Positions 8,061-16,970 of a stretch of 54,649 nucleotides of DNA are shown here, one piece after another. The DNA is taken from the NCBI GenBank assembly GCA_011364975.1, contig RDOE01000016.1, positions 1 to 54,649 of the forward strand, written 5' to 3'. The stretch comes from Promethearchaeota archaeon. Lineage in GTDB: Archaea > Asgardarchaeota > Lokiarchaeia > Sigyniarchaeales > SOKP01. Below the pieces are notes generated by a model. The model had not been told where the DNA came from. It worked only from the letters and a program-made list of their open reading frames with translations, and did not search any database. The position numbers and the translations under genes were made by a program. Position 1 is the stretch's first letter. The number at the start of each line of letters is the position of its first letter.

Positions 8061-8855
8061 ATGGATGTAGAATTTATAATTATTGGAAATGAAATTCTTA
8101 TAGGAAAAACTTTAGATTCTAACTCAAACTGGATGGCAAAGCGAGTAACTAAATATGGACACCGAGTTAGAAGAGTGACAACTATAGGAGATGATCTTGA
8201 CATAATTTCGGATATGATTAAAGATGTATTAAGCCGTAATCCCGATTTAATTATTACATCTGGCGGGATGGGCCCAACATTTGACGATATGACTTTGGAA
8301 GGGATTGCTAAAGGTCTAAATAGAGAATTGAAATTAGATGAGCATGCTTATAATATGATTAAAACGTCTTATGAAAAAGCTCATAGGATAGGCTTACTAA
8401 AGTTAGAAGGTATGACTAAGGAAAGAAAAAAGATGGCATATTTACCAGAAGGCTCAGTTCCACTACCAAATACTCGTGGAACAGCACCAGGAGTGAAGAT
8501 TAAGCAAGGCGAAACAACAATTTTTATACTCCCAGGAGTTCCCGCAGAAATGAAAGCAATGTTTCTTAATGTTATCACACCTATTTTAAAAGAAAAAGCA
8601 GGTAAATTTATAGAAAAAGGATTTCTATTTGAAGGAATTGGAGAATCACAGATTGCTCCATATGTCTCTAAACTAGAACATAAGTATCCACAATTATGGA
8701 TAAAGACTCATCCAAGAATTGGCTTGTCGGTTGAGGTTGAGCTTTCTATTACGTCATTTAATGTGGATAATGGCGAGGAATTAACTGATAAAGCTTTGAT
8801 GGACATAAAAAAAATTATACTCACCCTAAATGGTAAAATTAAGAATAGAAAATAA
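8061..8855 (+). CDS. CinA N-terminal domain / MoCF-biosynthesis-fold protein
   Basis: From MDVEFIIIGNEILIGKTLDSN the protein matches the CinA N-terminal (MoeA/MogA-like, molybdopterin-binding fold) family. The motif LIITSGGMGPTFDDMT is the family hallmark, and IFILPGVPAEMKAMF is the second conserved block. It has no C-terminal NMN amidohydrolase domain, as is usual in archaeal versions. Homologues have been linked to ADP-ribose pyrophosphatase activity or NMN metabolism. Start 8061 is chosen because the frame's earlier TTG (8010) lies upstream of the TATA box and the extra residues are not family-like. It converges on selD, whose SECIS occupies the space between them. Confidence 0.8.
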   Translation: MDVEFIIIGNEILIGKTLDSNSNWMAKRVTKYGHRVRRVTTIGDDLDIISDMIKDVLSRNPDLIITSGGMGPTFDDMTLEGIAKGLNRELKLDEHAYNMIKTSYEKAHRIGLLKLEGMTKERKKMAYLPEGSVPLPNTRGTAPGVKIKQGETTIFILPGVPAEMKAMFLNVITPILKEKAGKFIEKGFLFEGIGESQIAPYVSKLEHKYPQLWIKTHPRIGLSVEVELSITSFNVDNGEELTDKALMDIKKIILTLNGKIKNRK

Positions 8856-8877
8856 TTGTTTTTGATGCCACCCCACA

Positions 8878-8933
8878 GGTGGAATACTCAATAAACACCA
8901 CTTATAGTGTTTCTGTTTATTTCATTGACACCA
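8878..8933 (-). promoter_or_regulatory. Predicted SECIS element in the selD 3'UTR
   Basis: Directly after the selD stop the minus strand folds into a SECIS-like hairpin. Basal helix GGTG/CACC (8932-8929 with 8881-8878). Then ATGA (8925-8922) faces GA (8889-8888), like the eukaryotic k-turn core. Next is an 8-bp helix AATAAACA/TGTTTATT (8921-8914 with 8897-8890). Above it an asymmetric loop has GAAA on the 5' side and a single G on the other, recalling the archaeal GAA-A loop, then CACT/AGTG with an ATA loop. Archaeal and eukaryotic SECIS elements both lie in 3'UTRs. Lokiarchaeal SECIS elements have been described as intermediate between the two types, which fits. Confidence 0.75.
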
Positions 8934-9962
8934 TTAAAACTCCGAGACTTCAATATGTTCTACATTCTCGGAAATATGAACTTGCCCAGGTTTCTTTTTA
9001 TCAATAGACCCTATGATCCAATTTTTTATCTTAGATTTTTTTAGAGTATTTGAGAAATCGTCCGCATAATTATTAGCAACAGATAATAACATTCCCCCAG
9101 CAGTTTCATGACATTTACATTCATCATAAGCGTATCCTAATTCTTCGGAAATATCTCTTGCCAATTTAATATATGGAATCTTATCTAATTTAGCGGAGAG
9201 ACTTGAGTTTTGAAGCATTTCTTTTGCATGACCCGCCAATCCAAAGCCTGTGACGTCTGACATAGCATGAATAAATGAAAAATCTTGATAACTATGAATT
9301 GTCTTTATAACATGCTGATTTGGGGTAGTCATAACCTTAACGGCAATTTCAATAGCCTTAAGTAGCTCAGATTTTGAATAATGAGCGAGTAAATCAGGCA
9401 TATCCTTAAGAATCCTATACGATGCCATAATAGCTTGTATACCTATAGGTTTAGTAAGAATTAATTTATCTCCTAACCGTACACCTTGTTTGGGAATTAT
9501 TTTGGTTTTTTCGACAAAACCAGAAGCCTCTCCTCCAATAAGTGGCCATTCAGAATATATTGTATGACCACCTACGATCTTTGAATTAATCTTTTTCTCC
9601 ATAAAAAATTTAATCCCCTTAAGGATACCTTCAGAGATAGTCATTGGAGTTGTTGGTTGTATTGCGAGAAAAACTAACATTCCAGAAATTTCTGGTACAT
9701 TCATCGCAAAAATATCATTTGTGACATTACAAGCTGCGATTTGCCCCATAATTTCAGGCTCGTCTATAATTGGAGTAAATATATCAAGGTTTTTTACTTG
9801 AACAATATTACTATTGGGTATGGGAATAATAGCAGCATCTTCAGCGGTACTGGGTAAGCCGACATTTCGTAATAATTCTTCCAGATTATCTTGACCGAGT
9901 TTACAACTTCATCCGTGAATTTTAACCTGTGCAGTTAATCGATATTCAATCTCTTTTTTCAT
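8934..9962 (-). CDS. selD: Selenophosphate synthetase, itself a selenoprotein (in-frame UGA)
   Basis: The obvious open frame begins at MGQIAACNVTND (9749), but that is the conserved VGRIAAANALSD helix, about 70 residues into SelD. Reading upstream in frame gives LTAQVKIHGUSCKLGQDNL, with TGA at 9911-9909 at the catalytic Cys/Sec position (compare GAGCGCK in bacterial SelD). The frame then reaches ATG 9962, preceded by GAGGTG three bases away. The full product is 342 aa with Sec at residue 18, normal length for the family. Other SelD motifs are present: DVTGFGLAGHAKEM and HETAGGML. The enzyme makes selenophosphate from selenide and ATP for Sec synthesis. UGA decoding is supported by the 3'UTR SECIS. 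Confidence 0.92.
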
Positions 9963-10282
9963 TTTCACCTCATATCTCTTTCTTTTTTAGTGAATATATT
10001 ATAGATTAAATATTCTAGAAAAACTATAGTCATGTGATTTACTCAATTTATTGTTATTTATTAAATTTTTAGTTTTAAATTATTGAAATATTAAATAAAT
10101 TAATCTAATAATGTTATAACAATATTTCTTAAGGCTAATTAAGATAAAAATAAATATAAATTTCATTCCTAGTTCAAAAGGTTTTTATTCTTTTGGATTT
10201 ACAGATAAACATAGTTAATTTTTTAGCAGAAATAATGAAATCTTGTGTATCTACGATAGAGGTTGTTCTAATTCAGTTTATT
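9963..10282. other. Intergenic region between selD and the HEAT-repeat gene
   Basis: This 320-base AT-rich stretch carries the selD ribosome-binding site (GAGGTG, 9966-9971 on the minus strand). I see no convincing small gene, tRNA or strong repeat in the rest. It must hold the selD promoter and the 3' end of the HEAT-gene transcript. Confidence 0.5.
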
Positions 10283-13195
10283 TTAGGGGAGTAAAAGATC
10301 AATCCTTTTATTGTTCTTTCGATTAATATCAAATGGATCTTTATATAATAAATTAAGGTTAACCTCATCCACAGTAGGATCTGCTAAATTTTTCTTTCCA
10401 ATTGCATTGCGATTAATCTTAAATACGTAGTTAAACTTAAATACATTTCCTGGCTTTAATTCTCTGATATGCAGATATTTAGGAAAACTTTCTTTTTTTA
10501 AAAATTCTAAATAATCTGGTGTTTTAAGAGATATTTGTACATCACGGAAATGTAAATTTGTCGGATTATTTAATTTGAAGTTAAAAAAAATCTTATTTCC
10601 TATAGTTTTTATGTTTTTAAAGAAAAGTAAATCTTTTGATTCAATTATATCTTCCATTTTTGGGGAATATAAATTGTCTTTAATTATTTTTGCGTTTAAT
10701 TTGTTCTTATTAATGAATCTAACCAAATTTTGTTTGAGAAATTCTAAGTCTAGCTCCATATATGAAGCCAAATTTTCTAATTTAATAGGATTGATAACAT
10801 CTAAATAGTACTTAATTTGATTCAAATAAATTTTATCAGTATTTTTACGAGTAAATTTCTTGAGACGGCTAATGAGCATTTCTTTGGCAGCTACAAATTT
10901 AGTCACAATAGGTCGTATCATTTTATTGAAAATATTATTATCTTCAGGTAATTTCCCGATAATATTATCAATTTGGTTTTCATAATCTTCAATAAAACCC
11001 TGAATTTGTTTAGTGTTCATTTCTAAAAGTTTTTTAGCATCTGTGAATTCAGCTTTCTTCAGTAGATTATCTAATTTAAGATCAATACTTGGAAAGCTAT
11101 CATTAAATCGTTTAAATCCATCTATTCCAAGAGATATTATGGATTGGATATGTCCTTGAAATAAAATAGAACTCAATAAATTAATTTTTTGATCATCCAC
11201 AGCCCCATTTGCATGTTGTATTTCATAGACGATTTTGTCTTTTATTGATTTTATTTTTCTATCAGAATCTGCTAAATATTCTTGAATTTCAATTTTAACA
11301 GCAACCCAATTACTCACAAGATCTTTAAATAATTCGTTAAATTCTACATTTTGAACTAAAATTTCTCTTATATCGTCGTCTAATCTAAATAAATAATTTC
11401 TTAGTTGCGTGATTTGGCCAAAAATTTCTTGGATCTTTTCATCCTTAACATCTTCAGAGATTAAAATCTCAAGATGTCCAGGAAAGTCGTATTCTTTGAG
11501 AAATTCATATTGAGCTTTCAAAATGTTGATACGATCCCCTAATAGTTTGACCTTACTCCGAAGATTTACAGTAAATTCTGCTTTTTTCTCTTCAAAAATT
11601 TCTGAAATAAAACCTTTTATAATACTTAATTCATCAATAATAGTTACTTTTGTTTCTTCCCAATCTTCTATTAGGTTAAATGCTAAACGTTTGTATTCAA
11701 ATTTGTTAAGCCTATTATTGAATTTCTTGATTCTTTTTAAGATTTTTCTATAAATTTTATCTAATTCAATTTCTGTATCATGAAATTTAAAATGTTTTAT
11801 ATAAGAATTCATTTTTTCCCTAAATCGGGCAGGGATTTTTTGAAATTCCCTAATTCTTTTATGAAATAGCTCTAATTCTTCATTTACGAGAAAAATAGTA
11901 TCTTTTACATCCTTAAAGCTAGACTTTATAGTATCTAAAGTGAAAATGATTTCATTTTTTACATCAGGATCAGTTTCAATTTTATATATATTCTCCAATT
12001 CTATATAAATCCAGACAGCAATTTTTATACTATCTAAAATAAAACAGATATTTCTAAGAAGGGTAATAGCCTTTTTTCTTTCACGCCAATATTTAGATTC
12101 TAACTTATATAACATTTTTGTAATTTCATTTTCTATCTCAACTTGATATTCTTCATAAAGACGTTTAAAAACTAAAGCCACGCCATCACGGACATTTTCA
12201 GAAGGATTTTCAAACTCATCAAAAACATAGTTAAAAATTTCTGTGATGTTACTTTGACTTAGATGATATAAAGCATTTATAATTACATTTCTAAAGTCAG
12301 AATCCCCACTATAAAGTGAATTAATTAAATTTGCCCATATCTGATCGAAATTATTCTCTGAAATGGTGACCAGAGAATCAATCACCTTTAATTGGATTCT
12401 ATAATTATCTTCTTTTAATAAATTTATTAATTTTGGAATTATAGGTATGATTTCAGAGGATTTTTCTTTTCCGATTTCTCCGAACAACCATATTATTAAT
12501 TCTTTAACTCGTGAATCCTCATTATAAAGAAGATTTAATAACACATACATTATTTTATCTTTCGAAAGGAAATATGTTCCCAAAATTTTTAATAACTCTG
12601 CTGAGGAACGTGCTACATCATCATCTTCATCCCTAAGATTTATAATTACAATAGATAATAAAGGTTCTAAATCCTTAATTTTAGTATAATCTTGATTTAA
12701 AATCTTCTTTACAGTCTTTATTACTTGAAGTTTAACATTCCAATCATTATCCATTAATTTTTGAGTAAATTCATCGATTATAGAGTATAGTTCTTCTTTG
12801 TCGATATGAAGTGAAAGAATTAATTTTCCCATAATCTGTACTGCCAATCTCCTATTAGATGCCTCTTGATCAAAAAGTCGTGTTCGTATTTTCTTCATTA
12901 AATCAATTAGTAAATTAGGACGATAAAGGGAAATCTGATATAAAATTTCTAATGCTTCTAACCGAATCCAAGAATTTGAATCGTTCATAAGACTAGATAT
13001 ATTTTTTACAGTTCTTAAAGCAATTGATGGCGATTTATCACAGACTCTATTTAATAACACAAGAGTTTCATAAATATATTCCTTATCTGAAATGTTTGGG
13101 TTTTCGATTATTTTAAAAATTTCTTCTGCTGCCTGTTCATACTCACCGCTTAAAATCAATTCTTCAATTTTTTCGAAATCCAAGGTTATTACCAC
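10283..13195 (-). CDS. HEAT-repeat solenoid with helical middle and possible beta-sandwich ear
   Basis: The 970-aa protein has three parts. Residues about 1-430 are HEAT/ARM-type hairpins with recurring D/N-x-x-V/I-R patterns (NDSNSWIRLEALEILYQIS, DQEASNRRLAVQIMGKL, DNDWNVKLQVIKTVKKIL, DEDDDVARSSAELLKIL, NPSENVRDGVALVFKRL). Residues about 430-835 are long charged helices, probably coiled coil. The last 125 residues turn into beta strands (IFFNFKLNNPTNLHFRDVQISL...LKPGNVFKFNYVFKI), as in Ig-like or appendage domains. Solenoid plus ear recalls adaptin and coatomer chains, but the resemblance is architectural only. Start is GTG at 13195; no Shine-Dalgarno sequence is visible. Confidence 0.6.
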   Translation of the reverse strand: MVITLDFEKIEELILSGEYEQAAEEIFKIIENPNISDKEYIYETLVLLNRVCDKSPSIALRTVKNISSLMNDSNSWIRLEALEILYQISLYRPNLLIDLMKKIRTRLFDQEASNRRLAVQIMGKLILSLHIDKEELYSIIDEFTQKLMDNDWNVKLQVIKTVKKILNQDYTKIKDLEPLLSIVIINLRDEDDDVARSSAELLKILGTYFLSKDKIMYVLLNLLYNEDSRVKELIIWLFGEIGKEKSSEIIPIIPKLINLLKEDNYRIQLKVIDSLVTISENNFDQIWANLINSLYSGDSDFRNVIINALYHLSQSNITEIFNYVFDEFENPSENVRDGVALVFKRLYEEYQVEIENEITKMLYKLESKYWRERKKAITLLRNICFILDSIKIAVWIYIELENIYKIETDPDVKNEIIFTLDTIKSSFKDVKDTIFLVNEELELFHKRIREFQKIPARFREKMNSYIKHFKFHDTEIELDKIYRKILKRIKKFNNRLNKFEYKRLAFNLIEDWEETKVTIIDELSIIKGFISEIFEEKKAEFTVNLRSKVKLLGDRINILKAQYEFLKEYDFPGHLEILISEDVKDEKIQEIFGQITQLRNYLFRLDDDIREILVQNVEFNELFKDLVSNWVAVKIEIQEYLADSDRKIKSIKDKIVYEIQHANGAVDDQKINLLSSILFQGHIQSIISLGIDGFKRFNDSFPSIDLKLDNLLKKAEFTDAKKLLEMNTKQIQGFIEDYENQIDNIIGKLPEDNNIFNKMIRPIVTKFVAAKEMLISRLKKFTRKNTDKIYLNQIKYYLDVINPIKLENLASYMELDLEFLKQNLVRFINKNKLNAKIIKDNLYSPKMEDIIESKDLLFFKNIKTIGNKIFFNFKLNNPTNLHFRDVQISLKTPDYLEFLKKESFPKYLHIRELKPGNVFKFNYVFKINRNAIGKKNLADPTVDEVNLNLLYKDPFDINRKNNKRIDLLLP

Positions 13196-13376
13196 TATTC
13201 ACTGTGTATAATCTTCTAAATCGTAAATAAAAACAACAATTTCCAATATCATTGTTGATGTTTAACTATAAAAATGTAATTCACAATTAACATAAAAATA
13301 AGATATTTTAAAATTAAGTACGCCTTAAAAGTAATTTACAAAAAAAAACAAAAAGATTTTTGGTAAGATTAAAAAG

Positions 13377-13925
13377 TTAATTATTCAACTCAATAATTGC
13401 TGTACCCGGTGTTGCGATTCTTTCTCGATAGGTTAGAATACCTTCTGGAACCTCTTTAGTTTTCACTAACCCTCGTTCAATATCTTTATCTGAGATATAC
13501 CCTCTTTCTCCAGCTTCGAATTGTTTTATAATATTTCCATCTTTATCTTTTATATCGACATTCGTAAATGTGGTTTGTACTACATCAAAATATACTCTTT
13601 TTCCCTCAAATCGTTTTACTTCCGCTTCAGTTATGAGAAGATCTCCGACCCTAACCATGCCTCGCATCTCCACCGCGATTTCAATTAGTTTACCATATTT
13701 CCCTTGTTCAAGAAAATCTTCAAATAGTTTAGTTATAAACCCGAAGCTTAAGAGACCATGAGCTATTACCCCTTTTAGTCCTGCTCTTTCTGCAATCTTA
13801 TCACTGGTGTGAATCGGATTTGTATCCCCTGAAGCTTTAGCATATTCTTGAAGTAAGTCCCTAGTTATTCCCTCAAATTCATTTCTAATTTTTTGTCCAA
13901 TCTTTAAATCGGATATCTTAACCAT
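13377..13925 (-). CDS. MaoC-like (R)-hydratase, catalytic hot-dog subunit
   Basis: The 182-aa hot-dog protein contains YAKASGDTNPIHTSDKIAERAGLKGVIAHG, the MaoC hydratase-2 motif with catalytic Asp (SGDTNPIH) and His. The family hydrates or dehydrates enoyl-CoA thioesters. Its ATG lies one base after the stop of the upstream gene, and AAGGAGG within that gene's last codons serves as ribosome-binding site, so the two are translationally linked. Two-gene MaoC pairs (N-type plus C-type) form heteromeric dehydratases in archaea and actinobacteria; the acyl substrate here is unknown. Confidence 0.85.
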   Translation of the reverse strand: MVKISDLKIGQKIRNEFEGITRDLLQEYAKASGDTNPIHTSDKIAERAGLKGVIAHGLLSFGFITKLFEDFLEQGKYGKLIEIAVEMRGMVRVGDLLITEAEVKRFEGKRVYFDVVQTTFTNVDIKDKDGNIIKQFEAGERGYISDKDIERGLVKTKEVPEGILTYRERIATPGTAIIELNN

Positions 13926-13926
13926 C

Positions 13927-14442
13927 TTAATACCCTCCTTTGCGAATACCAGCTGTTATCGTGATTTTACAAACTGGTTCTTCATTTTGGTTTTTAACAT
14001 TTACTAGAAATTCTGTAAAAAGCATCATATTCTCCTCTATTAACCATGCATTCGTACATTTTCCTGTTACTATAAGTTTATCGCCTTGTTTTACATCAAC
14101 ACATCCATCCCAGTTATATCGATTGCCTGTATGTAAAAGTTTACCTGGATCCAAAAAGAGTCCTCGTTCCTTACCGTCTTGATTCAGTTTAAACCCTATC
14201 AATAATTTATATATAGCCTTAATGGTATAGTAATTAGCAAAACCATGACAAGCAATTACTCCATTTTCTTCAGAACCAACATACTTTGGATCTGTTATTC
14301 CATAAATGTTAGCAAAATTAACTAGGTTTTTATACCTTATGCTTACAGATACAGAACCCGGAATTTCCATACCACTTAAATTTTGGATTAAGAAATCGGC
14401 ATTCTTTTTCATCTCTTGAACATCCATAATACTTTCACTCAC
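13927..14442 (-). CDS. FAS1-like/MaoC N-terminal-type dehydratase subunit
   Basis: The 171-aa protein fits the MaoC_dehydrat_N/FAS1-like hot-dog family: Y-x-N-LVNFANIYGITDPKYVG, then GVIACHGFANYYT and a C-terminal sheet (GDKLIVTGKCTNAW...). Such proteins pair with a catalytic MaoC partner, encoded one base downstream here. It lacks the DxxxPIH signature, as expected for the non-catalytic half. Start is GTG at 14442; an ATG five codons in is an alternative. It probably leads a two-gene operon, 126 bases after the mfnE-like gene on the same strand. Confidence 0.75.
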   Translation of the reverse strand: MSESIMDVQEMKKNADFLIQNLSGMEIPGSVSVSIRYKNLVNFANIYGITDPKYVGSEENGVIACHGFANYYTIKAIYKLLIGFKLNQDGKERGLFLDPGKLLHTGNRYNWDGCVDVKQGDKLIVTGKCTNAWLIEENMMLFTEFLVNVKNQNEEPVCKITITAGIRKGGY

Positions 14443-14568
14443 ATTTAGTTTAATATATGGTTATTAATTATAACTAAATTTTAGTTTAATTAAAATTTTA
14501 ATTATAATCCCAAAAATTTATGTCTTCATTTTTCATAGAAGATCAGAATAATCATTACAGGTTGTAGT

Positions 14569-15294
14569 TTAACAATGGCTTATTTTAGAGTAGATTTTAT
14601 TTTGAGAATTATTAATTTTAAAATATTTCATTATTCTAAGATTGGAAGAGGTGCCATTTAGAAGGACACAATCAATTTGGTATTTATTTATTAAGTCAGG
14701 TAAATATGAATCAATTGGTTTGGATAATTTAAGTGAGTCTTCTTTTGAACTAAAGTCTGCTAACTTTCCCAAGTTCTTCAATCTTATATATTCCTTACTA
14801 CTTAATTCTTTAATGACTTTATTATTCCTATCGATTATTCCATCGACATTCTTAATGAGAAAACAAATCTTCATATTTAATTTATACGCTAAATAAAGAG
14901 CGATTGAATCAGAGGATATATTCCATGAATGATCTAGAATATCATTTTGACGAAGAAATTTATATGGTAAGAAAATAGTAAAAATTTTATTAGCTTTTTT
15001 AATTTCTTCAAGGTTTTTAGTTCTTTTAACCCGAGGAAAGTATCTGCTAATCTTTTTTCCATTTAAATCCATCGAATAAATAGCCATCCAATGAGAAATG
15101 TCATCTCCAATCGAAAATTTTTGGTCTAATCGTCTGATGAAATTTGCATATGAACCTCCTCCAGCAATTAACACAATTTTATGGATTATATTCCGTTCAT
15201 ATAAGCTTGTAAGCTGAGAGATAGTGGATATTAAATTTTTACGGTTTTCAAAAATTTTTCCTCCCACTTTAAAAATTGCTTGATCGATTAACAT
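14569..15294 (-). CDS. Amino-acid-kinase-fold protein, MfnE-like
   Basis: The 241-aa protein begins IFKVGGKIF, the lysine/glycine loop of amino-acid kinases, followed by VLIAGGGSYANFIRRLD and DISHWMAIYSMDLNG, the order seen in MfnE (aminomethylfuran phosphate kinase of methanofuran synthesis). DSIALYLAYKLNMKICFLIKNVDGI is the nucleotide-side block. The assignment is strengthened by the gene eight bases upstream, an MfnF homologue. Methanofuran is the C1 carrier that starts the H4MPT branch of the archaeal Wood-Ljungdahl pathway. Uridylate-kinase-like relatives remain possible. Confidence 0.65.
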   Translation of the reverse strand: MLIDQAIFKVGGKIFENRKNLISTISQLTSLYERNIIHKIVLIAGGGSYANFIRRLDQKFSIGDDISHWMAIYSMDLNGKKISRYFPRVKRTKNLEEIKKANKIFTIFLPYKFLRQNDILDHSWNISSDSIALYLAYKLNMKICFLIKNVDGIIDRNNKVIKELSSKEYIRLKNLGKLADFSSKEDSLKLSKPIDSYLPDLINKYQIDCVLLNGTSSNLRIMKYFKINNSQNKIYSKISHC

Positions 15295-15301
15295 ACGCTT
15301 A

Positions 15302-16378
15302 CTATTTTATTGATTGAAAATAATATGCTCCCGCAACAGCAAATGCTGAGGAGCTGATTTTTTCGGGAATTTTTGTTACCTCATCATAATATTTAATTTG
15401 ACTATAACCTAACTCATTTAACACTTTCTTAATCAAAAAGTCAGCAGATAATCCCGTAATTATGAAAGGGATTGATTTTTTAAATTCAGGCAAACGCTTA
15501 TGAAGAGACTTTATAAACATCTGTATTTCACCTTTTATAAGTTCAAGTTGTTTTTGATAAATATAATGAGCGATAGTAGTTAATTCTTCTTTGGAAATTG
15601 TTTCAATATCCATACATATAATTCTAGATAATCGCGCATAACAATTTTCTAAAGATTTTGAACGATTATCTGCTGTTTCGTTAATATATTCTTTCTCAGA
15701 GATGTTTTGTAATATAAGATGAACATCAGAAATTAATGCAAATTTCTCAAAGGATATCCTAATTAATTTGCCTTTATAGGGAACAAAATGAGTAATTGAA
15801 GGGATTGTCGCTCTTAATCCACCGGTATATATTAATTCATGATTCATAATCCTTTCAACGTCATTTCTCCCAACGTTAACGGGTATAGAATTTAAAATTG
15901 GAATGATATCTATTGTAGTTGATCCTGCGTCTATTAAAATTGCTTTAGAAACATGATATCCTAAAAATAGTGCCGTTGAAACCCAATTTGCCGCAGCAAT
16001 AGAATGAGGGTTATGCAACACTTCAGAAAATTCAAGAAAAATCCCATCAACATTAATAAAGAACATTTTCTCCTTGTCAAAGACTTGTTCTAGCGCTTTT
16101 AGAATAGTAATTATCCCTTCTCGCTTAGTTTGAAATGCATCGGATAATTCTGCGGTAATTGTAATAGAAATAATGTCTATAATATCAAGAGTAAAATGAT
16201 TTTTAATTAATAATTCTTCTTCTATTCTTTTGAACATTTGGGGTATATCGTTTACAATTTTTTCCCAAAAAGGAAAATATTCGATATAAGTGAAACTCTT
16301 TGAAATTGTTTCTTTTTTAAATTGAATTAATGCTGATTTTGTGTTAGCTCCACCTATATCAAGACCTAAAATATTCAT
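15302..16378 (-). CDS. MfnF-like methanofuran biosynthesis protein (hydantoinase/ASKHA fold)
   Basis: The 358-aa protein starts MNILGLDIGGANTKSAL, a phosphate-1 loop of the ASKHA superfamily, and continues with KAILIDAGSTTIDIIPI and YTGGLRATIPSI. These match the 'H4MPT-linked C1 transfer pathway' family that includes MfnF, which joins the furan and tyramine-glutamate parts of methanofuran. It sits in a tight minus-strand operon: VOC protein, this gene (11 bases between), then the MfnE-like gene (7 bases between). Both Mfn enzymes side by side make methanofuran or a related furan cofactor the best pathway guess. Confidence 0.75.
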   Translation of the reverse strand: MNILGLDIGGANTKSALIQFKKETISKSFTYIEYFPFWEKIVNDIPQMFKRIEEELLIKNHFTLDIIDIISITITAELSDAFQTKREGIITILKALEQVFDKEKMFFINVDGIFLEFSEVLHNPHSIAAANWVSTALFLGYHVSKAILIDAGSTTIDIIPILNSIPVNVGRNDVERIMNHELIYTGGLRATIPSITHFVPYKGKLIRISFEKFALISDVHLILQNISEKEYINETADNRSKSLENCYARLSRIICMDIETISKEELTTIAHYIYQKQLELIKGEIQMFIKSLHKRLPEFKKSIPFIITGLSADFLIKKVLNELGYSQIKYYDEVTKIPEKISSSAFAVAGAYYFQSIK

Positions 16379-16389
16379 ATAAGGATTAT

Positions 16390-16854
16390 TTATTTTTTGC
16401 GTCTCTTTATTTTTTCTAATAATTCAATTATAATTCCAAATTTCTCTTCTGTATCCATGTAATTAAACCTAGTATAAAGAACTTCTCCTGCTTGCAATAC
16501 TTTTATTCCTTGATTACTAAATTCTTTAAGATAAAGTTCAGTATCTTCAATATACGTTGCAATATGATGTAATCCTTCTTTACCCTTATCAAGGAATTCT
16601 TTATAGGAACAATCTCCATCTATCCATTTGATTAATTCTATTTGAGTTCCTTTCATTTGACTAAAGGCCAATTGAAAAGTAATTTGGGAATCCTTCCCCC
16701 TAAATTGAATAGTATTAGTTACCGGTTGACCAAACATAAACTTTGGTAACCCGAAAACCTCCATCATAATCTTTGCTTGTTTTTCAATATCTTTAAATAC
16801 AAATCCTAGTTGATCCACTTTTAAATTACTAAAATTTAATGAAAATTCTTCCAT
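16390..16854 (-). CDS. VOC (glyoxalase/methylmalonyl-CoA epimerase-like) protein
   Basis: The 154-aa protein has two beta-alpha-beta-beta-beta modules: KVDQLGFVFKDIEKQAKIMMEVFGL and GLHHIATYIEDTELYLKEF...GIIIELLE. This is the vicinal-oxygen-chelate fold, closest in feel to methylmalonyl-CoA epimerase. The first metal ligand, normally His in the first strand (hDHxG), is Gln (VDQLG); the second-module His and final Glu remain. It is the first gene of the operon with the MfnF- and MfnE-like genes, so a role near that cofactor pathway should be considered, although epimerase or lyase activity is equally possible. Confidence 0.7.
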   Translation of the reverse strand: MEEFSLNFSNLKVDQLGFVFKDIEKQAKIMMEVFGLPKFMFGQPVTNTIQFRGKDSQITFQLAFSQMKGTQIELIKWIDGDCSYKEFLDKGKEGLHHIATYIEDTELYLKEFSNQGIKVLQAGEVLYTRFNYMDTEEKFGIIIELLEKIKRRKK

Positions 16855-16970
16855 AATATGATTTCACATTTCTCTTTTAAAAAAATTTTTAGATTTCTAA
16901 ATAACATAAGCATAACAAGATAAAATGAATTTAGATTAACAATCAAGGAAAAATTTGATATGGCAATACT

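Noticed and set aside
9735..9749. selD start at the ATG at 9749
   Set aside because: That Met lies inside a conserved SelD helix about 70 residues into the protein; the upstream frame across the UGA restores all N-terminal motifs.
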